Shown in pieces: positions 16,529 through 25,243 of a DNA stretch of 64,000 bases (position 1 is its first letter; every line of letters starts with the position of its first letter). Made by a program: the position numbers and the translations under genes. Source of the stretch: Novosphingobium sp. PhB165 (GTDB lineage Bacteria; Pseudomonadota; Alphaproteobacteria; Sphingomonadales; Sphingomonadaceae); the NCBI RefSeq assembly GCF_004341845.1, contig NZ_SLVB01000002.1, positions 186,001-250,000 of the forward strand. The letters are read 5' to 3'. The notes below the pieces were generated by a model. That model was not told the DNA's origin. It did no database searches and was given only the letters and a program-made list of their open reading frames with translations.

Positions 16529-17362
16529 TCAGTCGCGGGCGAAGGCCAGCAGGTCGGCGTTGAGGCGGTCCTGATGCGTCTTGGGGAAGCCGTGCGGGGC
16601 GTCCTCGTAAGCGATCAGCGCGGCATTGGGCAGGATTTCGGCGGCGCGCTTGCCGGTGATCTCGAAGGGAACCACTTCGTCGCCGGTGCCATGGATGACG
16701 AGCGCGGGGATCTCGATGTGCTTCATTTCCTCGCGGAAGTCGGAGGCCCAGAACTGTTCGACGCAGGCGTAGAGCGCATTGACGTCGGCCGCCATGCCCT
16801 GCCTCCAGAAGTCCATGCGCCAGCCTTCGCTCTTGGGCGCGCCTTCCTTGTGCATGCCGAAGAACACGTCGGGGAAGTCGAGGAAGAACTGCGAGCGGTT
16901 GTCGATCAGCGCCTTGCGGACACCGTCGACCACTTCGATCGGCACGCCGTCGTCGTTGCCGTTCACTGCGCCCATCAGCGGCGTGACCGCGCCGAGCAGC
17001 ACCATCTTGGAGATGCGGCCGGTGCCGTTCGAACCGGCGTGGCGGGTGATGTAGCGGGTGATCTCGCCGCCGCCGGTCGAGTGGCCGACAAGGATCGCAT
17101 CGGTCAGATCGAGGTGCTTGATGACCGCTGCCAGATCGTCGGCATAAGTATCCATGGTGTTGCCGGTGGCGCTGGCGTCCGAGCGGCCGTGGCCGCGGCG
17201 GTCATGCGCGATGACGCGGAAGCCGTTGTTGGCAAGGAACTGCATCGTGCCGTCCCAGGCATCCGAGCTGAGCGGCCAACCGTGCGAGAAGACGATCGGA
17301 CGGCCCTGTCCGAAATCGCGGTAGAAGATGCGGGTGCCGTCGGTGGTGGTGACATATGCCAT
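16529..17362 (-). CDS. Alpha/beta hydrolase, non-heme chloroperoxidase/esterase type
   Basis: A 277-residue alpha/beta-hydrolase of the cofactor-free haloperoxidase/aryl-esterase group. The oxyanion-hole motif is FSHGWPLSSDAWD. The nucleophile is S95 in the elbow GHSTGG, the acid is probably the Asp of HGTGDEVVP, and the base is the His of APHGFPKTH. IAHDRRGHGRSD is typical of this subgroup. No signal peptide is visible, so it is cytoplasmic. AAGGA precedes the ATG. Such enzymes hydrolyse esters and can form peracids; the natural substrate is unknown. Confidence 0.92.
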   Translation of the reverse strand: MAYVTTTDGTRIFYRDFGQGRPIVFSHGWPLSSDAWDGTMQFLANNGFRVIAHDRRGHGRSDASATGNTMDTYADDLAAVIKHLDLTDAILVGHSTGGGEITRYITRHAGSNGTGRISKMVLLGAVTPLMGAVNGNDDGVPIEVVDGVRKALIDNRSQFFLDFPDVFFGMHKEGAPKSEGWRMDFWRQGMAADVNALYACVEQFWASDFREEMKHIEIPALVIHGTGDEVVPFEITGKRAAEILPNAALIAYEDAPHGFPKTHQDRLNADLLAFARD

Positions 17363-17857
17363 GATGCTGATCCTTGCTGGGAGGGCCGGTTGAAAGGTGT
17401 AAGTCGCTGCGTTTGCTGCGGTAAATGGACACTATGAGGAAACCCGGCTTGGAAAAATCCCGATAAAACCTCTGCATACGTTCTATGAAATGGAAAAGAT
17501 CACGCGTTTGCGCGCGTCTGGTCCTTGCCTGGCGGGGTGATGTCAGGGCACCCTGAGAAATCTTCCGTATGTCACTGCCAGATAGGCAAGAATGCTTTCT
17601 CGCGGTGCGGATCTGGTTTACAGTCGCGCCGACTACGCCGCCGGTCGGGGCCATTTGGCGGCTATCCTTCAAGAACAAGATGCGGCCAGTTCTGGCCGTA
17701 GCGACCAACAGGATCTTTCACGGCCCGCTGAGGTGTGTCTCAAGCGAAGTAGATAGTCCGCATTACTGCGCCGCGAACGGTGCCAGACGTCCAGACCCTT
17801 TCCCAGATCGAATGTATGCCGGGCCGATTGCGCCGGGCGATGTCACAGGAGAACAGG
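17363..17857. other. 495-bp intergenic region between two hydrolase genes
   Basis: I find no convincing gene here. The region holds the divergent promoters of the two alpha/beta-hydrolase genes. It is less GC-rich around 17440-17500. One clean palindrome, CGGCCAG-TT-CTGGCCG (17683-17698), could be a regulator site for the downstream hydrolase. Nothing else stands out. Confidence 0.5.
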
Positions 17858-18775
17858 ATGTTGAAATTTCTTGTCGCTGCCGCTGCCACATTGCTTGCCA
17901 CGGCGACTCCGGCGCTGGCCGATATCGTGCCGCTTCCCGCCAGTTTCGCGGTCAAGGACATCGCCACCAACGGCACTACCCTGCATGTTCGCGTGGGTGG
18001 CAAGGGCCCGGCGGTGCTGCTCATCCACGGCTACGGCGAAAGCGGCGACATGTGGGGCCCGCTGGCAACCGCGCTGGCGCGCAACCATCAGGTCATCATC
18101 CCGGATCTTCGCGGCATGGGGCTTTCGGCGCGGGCGGAAAGCGGCTTCGACAAGAAGACGCAGGGCGTGGACATGTCCGGGCTGCTGGACAGCCTGAAGG
18201 TCGGCAAAGTGGATGTCGTCGCCCATGACATCGGCAACATGGTCGCCTTCGCCTTCATTTCCGAAAACCCGCAGCGCGTCGGCAAGGTAGTGCTCATGGA
18301 CGCACCGATCCCCGGCGTCGGTCCGTGGGACGAGATCCTCAAGAGCCCGATGCTCTGGCATTTCCGCTTTGGCGGGCCGGACATGGAGCGATTGGTGGCC
18401 GGGCGCGAGCGCATCTATCTCGACCGTTTCTGGAACGAATTCTCGGCCGATCCCGCCCATTTCGATGAGGCTTCGCGCCAGCACTATGCCGCGCTCTACG
18501 CCCGGCCCGGCGCGATGCACGCGGGCTTTGCCCAATTTGCCGCGTTCGATCAGGACGTGATCGACAACCGTGCATTCATGGCGAAGGGCAAGCTGTCCAA
18601 TCCGGTGCTGGCCATCGGCGGCGCCAAGTCCTTCGGGCCGACGATGGCGGCCGTTGCCCAGGGCGCCTTTTCCAATGTCCAGCAGTCGGTGATCGACGGT
18701 TCGGGGCATTGGCTGATGGAAGAGCAGCCAGCGGCGACGACCGCCGCAATCGTCGCGTTCCTGGACGCCAAATAA
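17858..18775 (+). CDS. Exported epoxide-hydrolase-like alpha/beta hydrolase
   Basis: A 305-residue alpha/beta hydrolase with a Sec signal peptide (residues 1-21, hydrophobic core ending TPALA), so it is predicted periplasmic. The nucleophile elbow reads VAHDIGNMV with D124 in place of Ser, the hallmark of epoxide hydrolases and haloalkane or fluoroacetate dehalogenases. The oxyanion region is LIHGYGESGDMW and the catalytic His is in GSGHWLMEEQP. The start is the ATG at 17858, preceded by AGGAG. Epoxide hydrolysis is the best guess. Dehalogenation is possible, since the cap domain (about 155-235) does not settle it by eye. It stands alone, convergent with the epimerase gene. Confidence 0.88.
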   Translation: MLKFLVAAAATLLATATPALADIVPLPASFAVKDIATNGTTLHVRVGGKGPAVLLIHGYGESGDMWGPLATALARNHQVIIPDLRGMGLSARAESGFDKKTQGVDMSGLLDSLKVGKVDVVAHDIGNMVAFAFISENPQRVGKVVLMDAPIPGVGPWDEILKSPMLWHFRFGGPDMERLVAGRERIYLDRFWNEFSADPAHFDEASRQHYAALYARPGAMHAGFAQFAAFDQDVIDNRAFMAKGKLSNPVLAIGGAKSFGPTMAAVAQGAFSNVQQSVIDGSGHWLMEEQPAATTAAIVAFLDAK

Positions 18776-18791
18776 CGCGCGGAGCTTGCCG

Positions 18792-19823
18792 TCAGAGCAT
18801 GGCCTCTACCGCCGGGTAGATGCCGCGCTCGATCAGCGCCTCGCGGGTGCCCGCGGGGCGCCAGCCCAGAGCGGCAATGCTCTGGGCGGCGTCGTATGTG
18901 GCGCGGTGGGAACGGCAGCGCCAGTCGTGCAGGCTGGAAAGGTGGCGGTTGGGATGGCGGATCGCCGTCTTGACCAGCCCGCGCGCCAGATCGGTCAGCC
19001 AATAGCGCCAGATGGCGCGCGGCGCGGCATGGACCCTGCCGCCCGAACGCGCCTGCATCGCCGCGACATAATCGCGTGCGGACAGCAGGGGGGCATCGGC
19101 GATCAGGAAGCTGCGCTCCTCGATGGCGGGTACGTCCAGCGCCCGGACGAGCGCATCGGCGGCATCCTCTACCAGCACGAAGGGCAGCTTGTGCCTGCCG
19201 TCTCCCCAATAGGTCAGCCGGTTCCACTCGGTAAATCGGCCGACGCCGTAGTGGACGGGGGAACTGCCAGCGCCGATCACGATGCCAAGGCGCAGGATGA
19301 CCAGCGGCAGGCCCTGCTCGCGCGCCATCGTGCGGAGCATGTCCTCGCAAGCGGCCTTTGACCGGGCGTAGTGGTTGCGCCGCTCTATGCGCGGGTCGAG
19401 CGTGGTCGATCCGTCGATGCGGTCGTCGGGGCAGGCCGAGGCATAGGAATCGATCGATCCGACATAGATGAACCGGCGCACGCCCTGGCGCAGCGCCGCT
19501 TCGGCCACCTGCCGCGTCGGCTCCACGTCGTTATCCAGGTATTCCTGCCAGTTGCGCCCCTCGCCCTTGGCGAGATGGCAGACCGCATCGACGCCTTCCA
19601 GCGCGGCATGGAGTGCGGCCGGATCGCGATAGTTGCCCTCGACCAGTTCAACCCGTTCACCGCGCAGGGCTGGGGGCGCGGCCAGCGCATTGCGGGTGAG
19701 CACGCGCGCCGCGCGGCCGCTTTCGGCAAGCCGCGCGACAAGGTGCTGGCCGACGAAGCCGGTACCGCCCACCACCAGAACGCGCCGCGCCTCCGCGCTC
19801 TCCGGAAATTGTGGCGATGACAT
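18792..19823 (-). CDS. NAD-dependent epimerase/dehydratase family protein
   Basis: A 343-residue extended short-chain dehydrogenase, the fold of nucleotide-sugar epimerases and dehydratases. The NAD-binding motif GGTGFVGQHL lies near residue 20. A catalytic Ser appears in YVGSIDSYA and the YxxxK pair in HYARSKAACE. The protein was started at the ATG at 19823 (MSSPQFPES); longer in-frame extensions have no signal or homologous look. It is divergent from a dioxygenase-like gene and a glycosyltransferase gene, so a role in making or modifying a sugar for surface polysaccharide is plausible but unproven. Confidence 0.85.
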   Translation of the reverse strand: MSSPQFPESAEARRVLVVGGTGFVGQHLVARLAESGRAARVLTRNALAAPPALRGERVELVEGNYRDPAALHAALEGVDAVCHLAKGEGRNWQEYLDNDVEPTRQVAEAALRQGVRRFIYVGSIDSYASACPDDRIDGSTTLDPRIERRNHYARSKAACEDMLRTMAREQGLPLVILRLGIVIGAGSSPVHYGVGRFTEWNRLTYWGDGRHKLPFVLVEDAADALVRALDVPAIEERSFLIADAPLLSARDYVAAMQARSGGRVHAAPRAIWRYWLTDLARGLVKTAIRHPNRHLSSLHDWRCRSHRATYDAAQSIAALGWRPAGTREALIERGIYPAVEAML

Positions 19824-20086
19824 GGTGAGGGCACACTCCCGGCGAAACGATCCGATGAGAATAGTGCACTCGCGCGCTCGCGGAAGTTTGGGAAATGGGG
19901 ACCGGAAACTCCGGATTGTTTGCCGAACCCGGACATAGCAGATCATGAATTGAGGGTTCGAGACTTCTCTTGATGTCGGGGTGGCATCTTGCTCGTTGAA
20001 GAGGAGGCACGTCGAAAATACGGGCCTGCCCAAATCCGAGTCTACGCCGCGGCATCATCAAGGGTCTGCCTATCGATGGAGCCGGC

Positions 20087-21052
20087 ATGTCGAAGACGAT
20101 TTCCCAGAAAATACTGAACCGCCTTGGCGACAAACCGGCACAACTGGCTTTCAACCTCTCGAACACGTCGCTGATGCGGCGGCAGCTTGGGCGGCGCTAC
20201 AATGAAGCGCTGGCATCCCATCGCCCGTTGCTGCCCCGGCTTGAGGGGATCGACCGGCTGATCGTGGAAGGGCTGGAGCGCGACGGCGTGTTCATCACCT
20301 CGCTCGACGCGCTGGGCCTTTCGGGTTCGGCGGAAATGCTGCGCGCGGCGCAAAAGGCGGCGAGCGAATGCGCCGAGGACGCACGGCGCGAAGCGGGTGC
20401 CGGGCGCGAGTTCACGTGTGCGCCGGCCTCCGCCACGGTCGAGAATCCGGAGATATTCCACTGGGGCCTCAACGACCGTCTGCTCGACATTGCCGAGGCC
20501 TATATCGGCCTGCCCGCCGCCTATGACGGCATGGCGCTGATCTATACCGTTGCGGACGGCACCGAACTGGGCCCGCGCCAATGGCACCGCGACCGCGAGG
20601 ACCGCAAGATGATCAAGCTGGCGGTCTATTGCAGCGACGTGACCGACCGGGGCGGCCCGTTCGAACTCATCAGCCGGGTAGACCCCTCGCAAGGTGTCGA
20701 CGACCGCTACGTCTACGAGTTCGGCACTCCCGAAGTGCTCAACGAACGATTGGGTGCCGACTATTCGCGCGATGTCGTCAGTTGCACCGGTCCGGTCGGA
20801 ACGGTGGTTTTCGCCGACACCGCGCGCTTCTTTCATCGCGGTGCACCGGCGCACGACAAGGACCGCGCCGCGCTGTTCTACGGCTATTTCGCGAACAGCA
20901 CGCGGCATCCCTATTTCTGCGAGCGGTCGGGCCTGAAACGGCGCGAAATTGCGGAGCTGGTGCAGGGCATGTCGCCCCGCCAGCGCGCCAGCGCGCTCTG
21001 GCAAGAGGGGCTGCCCGCGTGGCTGAAACTGATCCCCCCGGCCCCGATCTGA
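20087..21052 (+). CDS. Phytanoyl-CoA dioxygenase (PhyH)-like protein
   Basis: A 321-residue protein with the features of the Fe(II)/2-oxoglutarate PhyH family. The metal-binding HxD pair is H167-x-D169 in QWHRDREDRKM, and the distal His is H250 in ARFFHRGAP. An Arg that could bind 2-oxoglutarate follows in KDRAALFYGYF. The N-terminal 80 residues are basic and less conserved, and no signal peptide is seen. These enzymes hydroxylate small molecules or lipids. It lies 30 bp before a family 2 glycosyltransferase gene and divergent from an epimerase, so it may tailor a glycan or glycolipid. The substrate is unknown. Confidence 0.78.
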   Translation: MSKTISQKILNRLGDKPAQLAFNLSNTSLMRRQLGRRYNEALASHRPLLPRLEGIDRLIVEGLERDGVFITSLDALGLSGSAEMLRAAQKAASECAEDARREAGAGREFTCAPASATVENPEIFHWGLNDRLLDIAEAYIGLPAAYDGMALIYTVADGTELGPRQWHRDREDRKMIKLAVYCSDVTDRGGPFELISRVDPSQGVDDRYVYEFGTPEVLNERLGADYSRDVVSCTGPVGTVVFADTARFFHRGAPAHDKDRAALFYGYFANSTRHPYFCERSGLKRREIAELVQGMSPRQRASALWQEGLPAWLKLIPPAPI

Positions 21053-21082
21053 ACCGATCTGTCGGACCCCGGGCTTGAAGTC

Positions 21083-22045
21083 ATGGAAGACCAGGCGATG
21101 TCGATTATGCAAGATGTGGGCGGCAACGGCGGTGCGGTACGGAATGCAGCCGTTGGCGTGGTGGTGATCGGGCGCAACGAAGGCGAGCGGCTGCCGCCCT
21201 GCCTGCAATCGGCAAGATTGGCGAGCGACCGCGTTGTCTACGTGGATTCGGGTTCGAAAGACGGCAGCGCGGCGCTGGCGCGCACTTACGGTATCGAGGT
21301 GATCGAACTGGACACTTCGTCGCCATTCACCGCCGCGCGCGGCCGCAATACCGGCTTTGCGCGTGTGCGCGAGCTTTGGCCGGATACCGAGTTCGTCCAG
21401 TTCATCGATGGCGATTGCGAACTCGATTCCCACTGGATCGCGGCGGGATTGGCCGGGCTCGCAAACGACGCGCGTACCGCAGTGGTCTTCGGCCGTCGCC
21501 GTGAACGCTATCCCGACCAGACCTTTTTCAACCGCGTCTGCGACATCGAGTGGGACGGGAAGCCGGGCCCCACCGATAGCTGCGGGGGCGATGCGCTTAT
21601 GAGGGTGGAGGCTGTCTCGGCGGTCGGCGGCTACGACCCGGGGCTGATTGCGGCCGAGGACAATGATCTCTGCCACCGGATCCGCCGTCGCGGTTGGAAC
21701 ATCGTCCGCTTGCCCGACGAGATGACGCTGCACGATGCGGCGATGACCACGTGGTGGCAATGGTGGCAGCGAAACCGGCGCAGCGGCCATGCGGGCGCAG
21801 AGGCATGGTACCGGCGCGGTTCGGAAGACCCGCGGATGATCCGCTACCTGCTGAGCAACTTGCTGTGGGCGCTTCCGCCGTTCTGGTTGCTGTGGCCGGT
21901 GCTGTGGTGGCGGGTCTATCGCCGTTCGGGCGCGAGCTATGCCACCCACATCGTGCTGGGAAAAGTGCCCCATTGTTTCGGACAACTCGGCTTCTGCTGG
22001 ACCACGCTGCGCGCGCGCAAGACGCAGTTGATCGAGTATAAATAA
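21083..22045 (+). CDS. Family 2 glycosyltransferase
   Basis: A 320-residue GT-A glycosyltransferase (GT2). The nucleotide-sugar-binding N-terminus reads GVVVIGRNEGERLPPCLQSA, then VYVDSGSKDGS. The metal-binding DxD-like motif is FIDGDCELD, and the catalytic region is GGYDPGLIAAEDNDLCHRIR. A C-terminal hydrophobic segment (about 255-275, rich in Trp, Leu and Pro) probably anchors it in the inner membrane. The start may be the ATG at 21083 or at 21098. It likely transfers a sugar to a lipid-linked or polysaccharide acceptor. It is coupled by position to the PhyH-like gene, and about 317 bp of regulatory DNA follow before xylX. Confidence 0.87.
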   Translation: MEDQAMSIMQDVGGNGGAVRNAAVGVVVIGRNEGERLPPCLQSARLASDRVVYVDSGSKDGSAALARTYGIEVIELDTSSPFTAARGRNTGFARVRELWPDTEFVQFIDGDCELDSHWIAAGLAGLANDARTAVVFGRRRERYPDQTFFNRVCDIEWDGKPGPTDSCGGDALMRVEAVSAVGGYDPGLIAAEDNDLCHRIRRRGWNIVRLPDEMTLHDAAMTTWWQWWQRNRRSGHAGAEAWYRRGSEDPRMIRYLLSNLLWALPPFWLLWPVLWWRVYRRSGASYATHIVLGKVPHCFGQLGFCWTTLRARKTQLIEYK

Positions 22046-22276
22046 CCGCTTTCGAGCATCGCCGCTGCCGTTACGGCGGGCCTTGTCCGGACCGATTGCG
22101 CTTCTCCGCATGCGCACGCGCTTGCCGAAATCCTCCCTGTTTTCAGGTCCTCCCGTGTTTTCGTGCGAAGCTGCGGGGCTGGAGATTTCCGGTCCGGAAC
22201 CGCGCGGTATCCGGCGCATAAGCCATTCGGTATGCCGGGCCGATATTGGAACCATGGCGCCTGCGCGCAATCGGCC

Positions 22277-22316
22277 TTGACAACGGCCTCTGATCTGCCA
22301 ATTGGTAGCGCTATCA
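22277..22316 (+). promoter_or_regulatory. xylX promoter with LacI-type operator
   Basis: The palindrome TGGTAGCGCTATCA (22303-22316) lies exactly 20 bp after a consensus -35 box TTGACA (22277-22282) and 46 bp before the xylX start. The same box-to-operator spacing occurs before the GH3 gene. The rest of the 317-bp gap (22046-22362) after the glycosyltransferase gene shows no gene. The position over the -10 region suits repression by a LacI-family protein. Confidence 0.78.
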
Positions 22317-22362
22317 CTGAAGAAACGTGGGAGGGGGAATTCGTGACGAATCCCGATACTGC

Positions 22363-23472
22363 ATGTCGTTGATGCCTGCTGACTGGATTTCCGGCACTTT
22401 CCTGGGTCGCGCCGATTTCGGCGAAGGGCCAAGCCCGATTCTTGTCGTTCGCGGCGAGTTGATCGACATGTCCGCTGTGGTGCCCACTGTTTCGGCACTG
22501 GTGGAAGCGGGCGATTTCTCCGGCCAGGGCGGTGCGCGACTGGGCGCTTTCGACGCCGAACAGGTCAATCTCCTCAGCCCGGTGGACCTTCAGTGCGTCA
22601 AGGCCTGCGGCGTTACTTTCGCGACCTCCGCCATCGAGCGCGTGATCGAAGAGCGCGCCCGGGGTGACTGGAGCGCCGCCGCCGCCATTCGCGAGCGTCT
22701 GGAAGCGCGCATCGGCGGCCAGATCCGCTCGGTCGTGCCCGGCTCGGAAAGCGCCGCGCAGCTCAAGGCCGCGCTGATCGAGGACGGCCTGTGGTCGCAG
22801 TACCTCGAAGTCGCCATCGGCCCCGACGCGGAAGTCTTCACCAAGTCGCCCGTGCTTTCCACCATGGGCGCGGGCGCCGAGATCGGCGTGCGCTCGGATT
22901 CGAGCTGGAACAATCCCGAGCCCGAAATCGCCCTGCTGGTCGGCAGCGACGGCAAGGCCGTGGGCGCCACGCTCGGCAACGACGTCAACTTGCGTGACTT
23001 CGAAGGCCGCTCGGCCCTGCTGCTGGGCAAGGCCAAGGACAACAACGCCTCCTGCTCGCTCGGCCCGCTCGTCCGCATCTTCGACGAGAGCTTCACCATC
23101 GACGATGTGCGCGCCGCCGAAGTGCGCCTTTCGATCACCGGCGAAGAAGACGGCTTCGTGCTGAACGGCACCAGCAACATGGCCGAAATCAGCCGCGATC
23201 CGCTCGATCTCGTGCGCCAGACGCTCAGCGAGCACCAGTATCCCGACGGCTTCGTGCTGTTCCTCGGCACTCTCTTCGCGCCCGTTCAGGACCGCGACGA
23301 GGAAGGCCGCGGCTTCACCCACAAGGTGGGCGATACCGTCACCATCGAGAGCGACAAGCTCGGCCAGCTGCGCAACCGTGTCGTCACGTCGCGCGATGCC
23401 GCGCCCTGGCGCTCCGGAATCTCCGCGCTCTACGCCAACCTGCTGTCGCGCGGTCTGCTCAAGGCATCATGA
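22363..23472 (+). CDS. xylX: 2-keto-3-deoxy-D-xylonate dehydratase (FAH family)
   Basis: A 369-residue fumarylacetoacetate-hydrolase-family protein that closely follows, from memory, Caulobacter crescentus XylX. That enzyme dehydrates 2-keto-3-deoxyxylonate to 2-oxoglutarate semialdehyde in the Weimberg pathway. Shared stretches include LGRADFGEGPSP, LLSPVDLQCVKACGVTFA, RVIEERARGDW, WSQYLEVAIGPDAE, SWNNPEPE and LGNDVNLRDFEGRSALLLGK. The C-terminus has GTLFAPVQDRD and GFTHKVGD. I chose the ATG at 22363; a GTG at 22327 opens the same frame but adds unrelated residues. The stop overlaps the xylB start (ATGA). Xylonate dehydratase (XylD) and the semialdehyde dehydrogenase (XylA) are not adjacent, unlike in Caulobacter. 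Confidence 0.93.
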   Translation: MSLMPADWISGTFLGRADFGEGPSPILVVRGELIDMSAVVPTVSALVEAGDFSGQGGARLGAFDAEQVNLLSPVDLQCVKACGVTFATSAIERVIEERARGDWSAAAAIRERLEARIGGQIRSVVPGSESAAQLKAALIEDGLWSQYLEVAIGPDAEVFTKSPVLSTMGAGAEIGVRSDSSWNNPEPEIALLVGSDGKAVGATLGNDVNLRDFEGRSALLLGKAKDNNASCSLGPLVRIFDESFTIDDVRAAEVRLSITGEEDGFVLNGTSNMAEISRDPLDLVRQTLSEHQYPDGFVLFLGTLFAPVQDRDEEGRGFTHKVGDTVTIESDKLGQLRNRVVTSRDAAPWRSGISALYANLLSRGLLKAS

Positions 23473-24236
23473 AGATCACATCCATGACGAACCATTCCGC
23501 CATCTATCCCAGCCTCAAGGGCAAGCGCGTCCTGATTACCGGTGGCGCCACCGGTATCGGCGCGGGCCTGGTCGAGGCCTTTGCCGGGCAGGGCGCCCAT
23601 GTCGGTTTCCTCGACATCGACGCGCCTGCCGGTGAGACGCTGGCCGCATCGCTGCCGGGCGCGCATTTCCGCGCCTGCGATTTGCGCGACCTTGACGCCA
23701 CCGCTGCCGTGCTTGCCGAACTGGCCGAGGCGATCGGCGGCGTCGATGTGCTGGTCAACAATGCCGCGCGCGATGACCGTCACACCATCGAGGACGTGAC
23801 GCCCGCCTATTGGGACGAGCGCATGGCCACCAACTTGCGCCACCAGTTCTTCGCCGCGCAGGCGGTGGTTCCCGCGATGAAGGCGCAGGGCCACGGCGTG
23901 ATCCTGAACTTCGGTTCGATCAGCTGGCACCTGGGCCTGCCCGACCTCGTGCTCTACCAGACCGCCAAGGCGGCCGTGGAAGGCATGACCCGCGCGATGG
24001 CGCGCGATCTGGGTGCGGACAACATCCGCGTCAACACGATCGTTCCGGGCAATGTCGAAACCCCGCGCCAGAAGCAGTGGTACACGCCCGAGGGCGAGGC
24101 CGAGATCATGGCCGCGCAGTGCCTCAAGGCCCGCATCCAGCCCGCCGACGTTGCGGCGCTGGCGATGTTCCTGGCCTCGGACGACGGCGCCATGTGCACC
24201 GGCCACGATTACTTCATCGACGCCGGGTGGCGCTGA
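23469..24236 (+). CDS. xylB: D-xylose 1-dehydrogenase (SDR family)
   Basis: A 255-residue classical short-chain dehydrogenase resembling Caulobacter XylB, which oxidises D-xylose to D-xylonolactone with NAD+. The cofactor motif is TGGATGIGAG near residue 23. NNAARDD follows, and the catalytic Ser is in NFGSISWHLGLPD. The YxxxK pair is YQTAK, and the C-terminal CTGHDYFIDAGWR is characteristic of the group. The first ATG (23469) overlaps the xylX stop; a second ATG at codon 6 is also possible and gives a Caulobacter-like N-terminus. It lies in the operon xylX-xylB-xylC behind the shared LacI-type operator. Confidence 0.93.
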   Translation: MKITSMTNHSAIYPSLKGKRVLITGGATGIGAGLVEAFAGQGAHVGFLDIDAPAGETLAASLPGAHFRACDLRDLDATAAVLAELAEAIGGVDVLVNNAARDDRHTIEDVTPAYWDERMATNLRHQFFAAQAVVPAMKAQGHGVILNFGSISWHLGLPDLVLYQTAKAAVEGMTRAMARDLGADNIRVNTIVPGNVETPRQKQWYTPEGEAEIMAAQCLKARIQPADVAALAMFLASDDGAMCTGHDYFIDAGWR

Positions 24237-24237
24237 G

Positions 24238-25098
24238 ATGACGCCCGAATCCGTCCTTTCGGTCGGCGCCACGCTGGGCGAGGGGCCGGTCTGGGCCGGC
24301 GACCGCCTGTGGTTTGTCGACATCAAGGCGCACCGGCTCTACCGGCATGACCCGGCCACCGGCGCGCTCGATACGTGGCAAGCGCCTGACCAGATCGGTT
24401 GGGTGCTGCCCGCCGCGCGCGGGGACATGATTACCGGGATCAAGACCGGGCTGCACCGTTTCAATCCGGAAACGGGCCAGTTCGCGCTGCTCCACAATCC
24501 CGAACCCACGCGCCCGCACAACCGGCTCAACGATGCCGCCACCGATCCCGCCGGACGCATCTGGCTGGGTTCGATGGATGACGCGGAAACCGAGGCTTCG
24601 GGCGCGCTCTACCGGCTGGACAAGGGGCACTGCACCGATTCCGGCCTGCCCAAGGTGGTCATCACCAACGGCCCCGCGATCAGCGCCGATGGCCGGACGC
24701 TGTGGCACACCGATACGCTGGGCAAGACGATCTGGCGCGTGCCGGTGCGCGAGGACGGCACGCTCGGCACGCCCGAGCACTTCGTCACGATCGAAGACGG
24801 CGCGGGCTGGCCCGACGGCTCGGTGATCGATGCCGAGGGCTGCTTCTGGACCGGCCTGTTCGGCGGCTGGGGCGTCAGGCGTTACGATCCGTCGGGCAAG
24901 CTGATAGCCACGGTGCGCTTCCCGGTCGCCAACGTGACCAAGATCGCGTTCGGCGGCCCCGATCTGCGCACGGCCTATGCCACCACGGCGCGCAAGGGTC
25001 TGTCGGCGGCGGAGCTGGAAGCCCAGCCGCTGGCGGGCAACGTCTTTGCATTCGATCCGGGCGTTGCGGGCTTGCCGGTTCACCTCGCAAACAGCTGA
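24238..25098 (+). CDS. xylC: Xylonolactonase (SMP-30/gluconolactonase family)
   Basis: A 286-residue six-bladed beta-propeller of the SMP-30/gluconolaconase/LRE family, which hydrolyses sugar lactones with a divalent metal. Family features seen are LGEGPVWAGDRLWFVDIKAH at the N-terminus, RPHNRLNDAATDPAGRIWLG (metal-binding Asn/Asp), a blade containing TNGPAISADGRTLWHTDT, and GWPDGSVIDAEGCFW. In context it opens D-xylono-lactone to D-xylonate after XylB. The ATG at 24238 follows the xylB stop by one base, so translation is coupled. The frame is open far upstream within xylB, but that part is not coding. It ends before a strong bidirectional terminator. Confidence 0.92.
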   Translation: MTPESVLSVGATLGEGPVWAGDRLWFVDIKAHRLYRHDPATGALDTWQAPDQIGWVLPAARGDMITGIKTGLHRFNPETGQFALLHNPEPTRPHNRLNDAATDPAGRIWLGSMDDAETEASGALYRLDKGHCTDSGLPKVVITNGPAISADGRTLWHTDTLGKTIWRVPVREDGTLGTPEHFVTIEDGAGWPDGSVIDAEGCFWTGLFGGWGVRRYDPSGKLIATVRFPVANVTKIAFGGPDLRTAYATTARKGLSAAELEAQPLAGNVFAFDPGVAGLPVHLANS

Positions 25099-25194
25099 TC
25101 GGCGGGTTCACCGTGGAGGGCGTCACCATCGGCGGCTTCCGGTTGGGCGACGTTCCGCCTGCGTAACCTTCCCCGCAATGACGAAGTGAAGATG

Positions 25195-25237
25195 GAAAAC
25201 GCCCCCTTGCGACTATCCGTCGCTAGGGGGCGTTTTC
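25195..25237. terminator. Strong bidirectional terminator between xylC and lacI-type gene
   Basis: GAAAACGCCCCCT (25195-25207) and AGGGGGCGTTTTC (25225-25237) form a perfect 13-bp stem with a 17-nt loop. The A and T tracts at the two ends make it a rho-independent terminator read from either side, fitting the convergent xylC and lacI-family genes. Confidence 0.88.
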
Positions 25238-25243
25238 GTGCGT

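Noticed and set aside
20042..22498. 818-codon open frame on the minus strand
   Set aside because: It lies opposite the well-supported dioxygenase-like and GT2 genes, is rich in Arg/His/Gln, and matches no fold. It is a GC-driven antisense frame.
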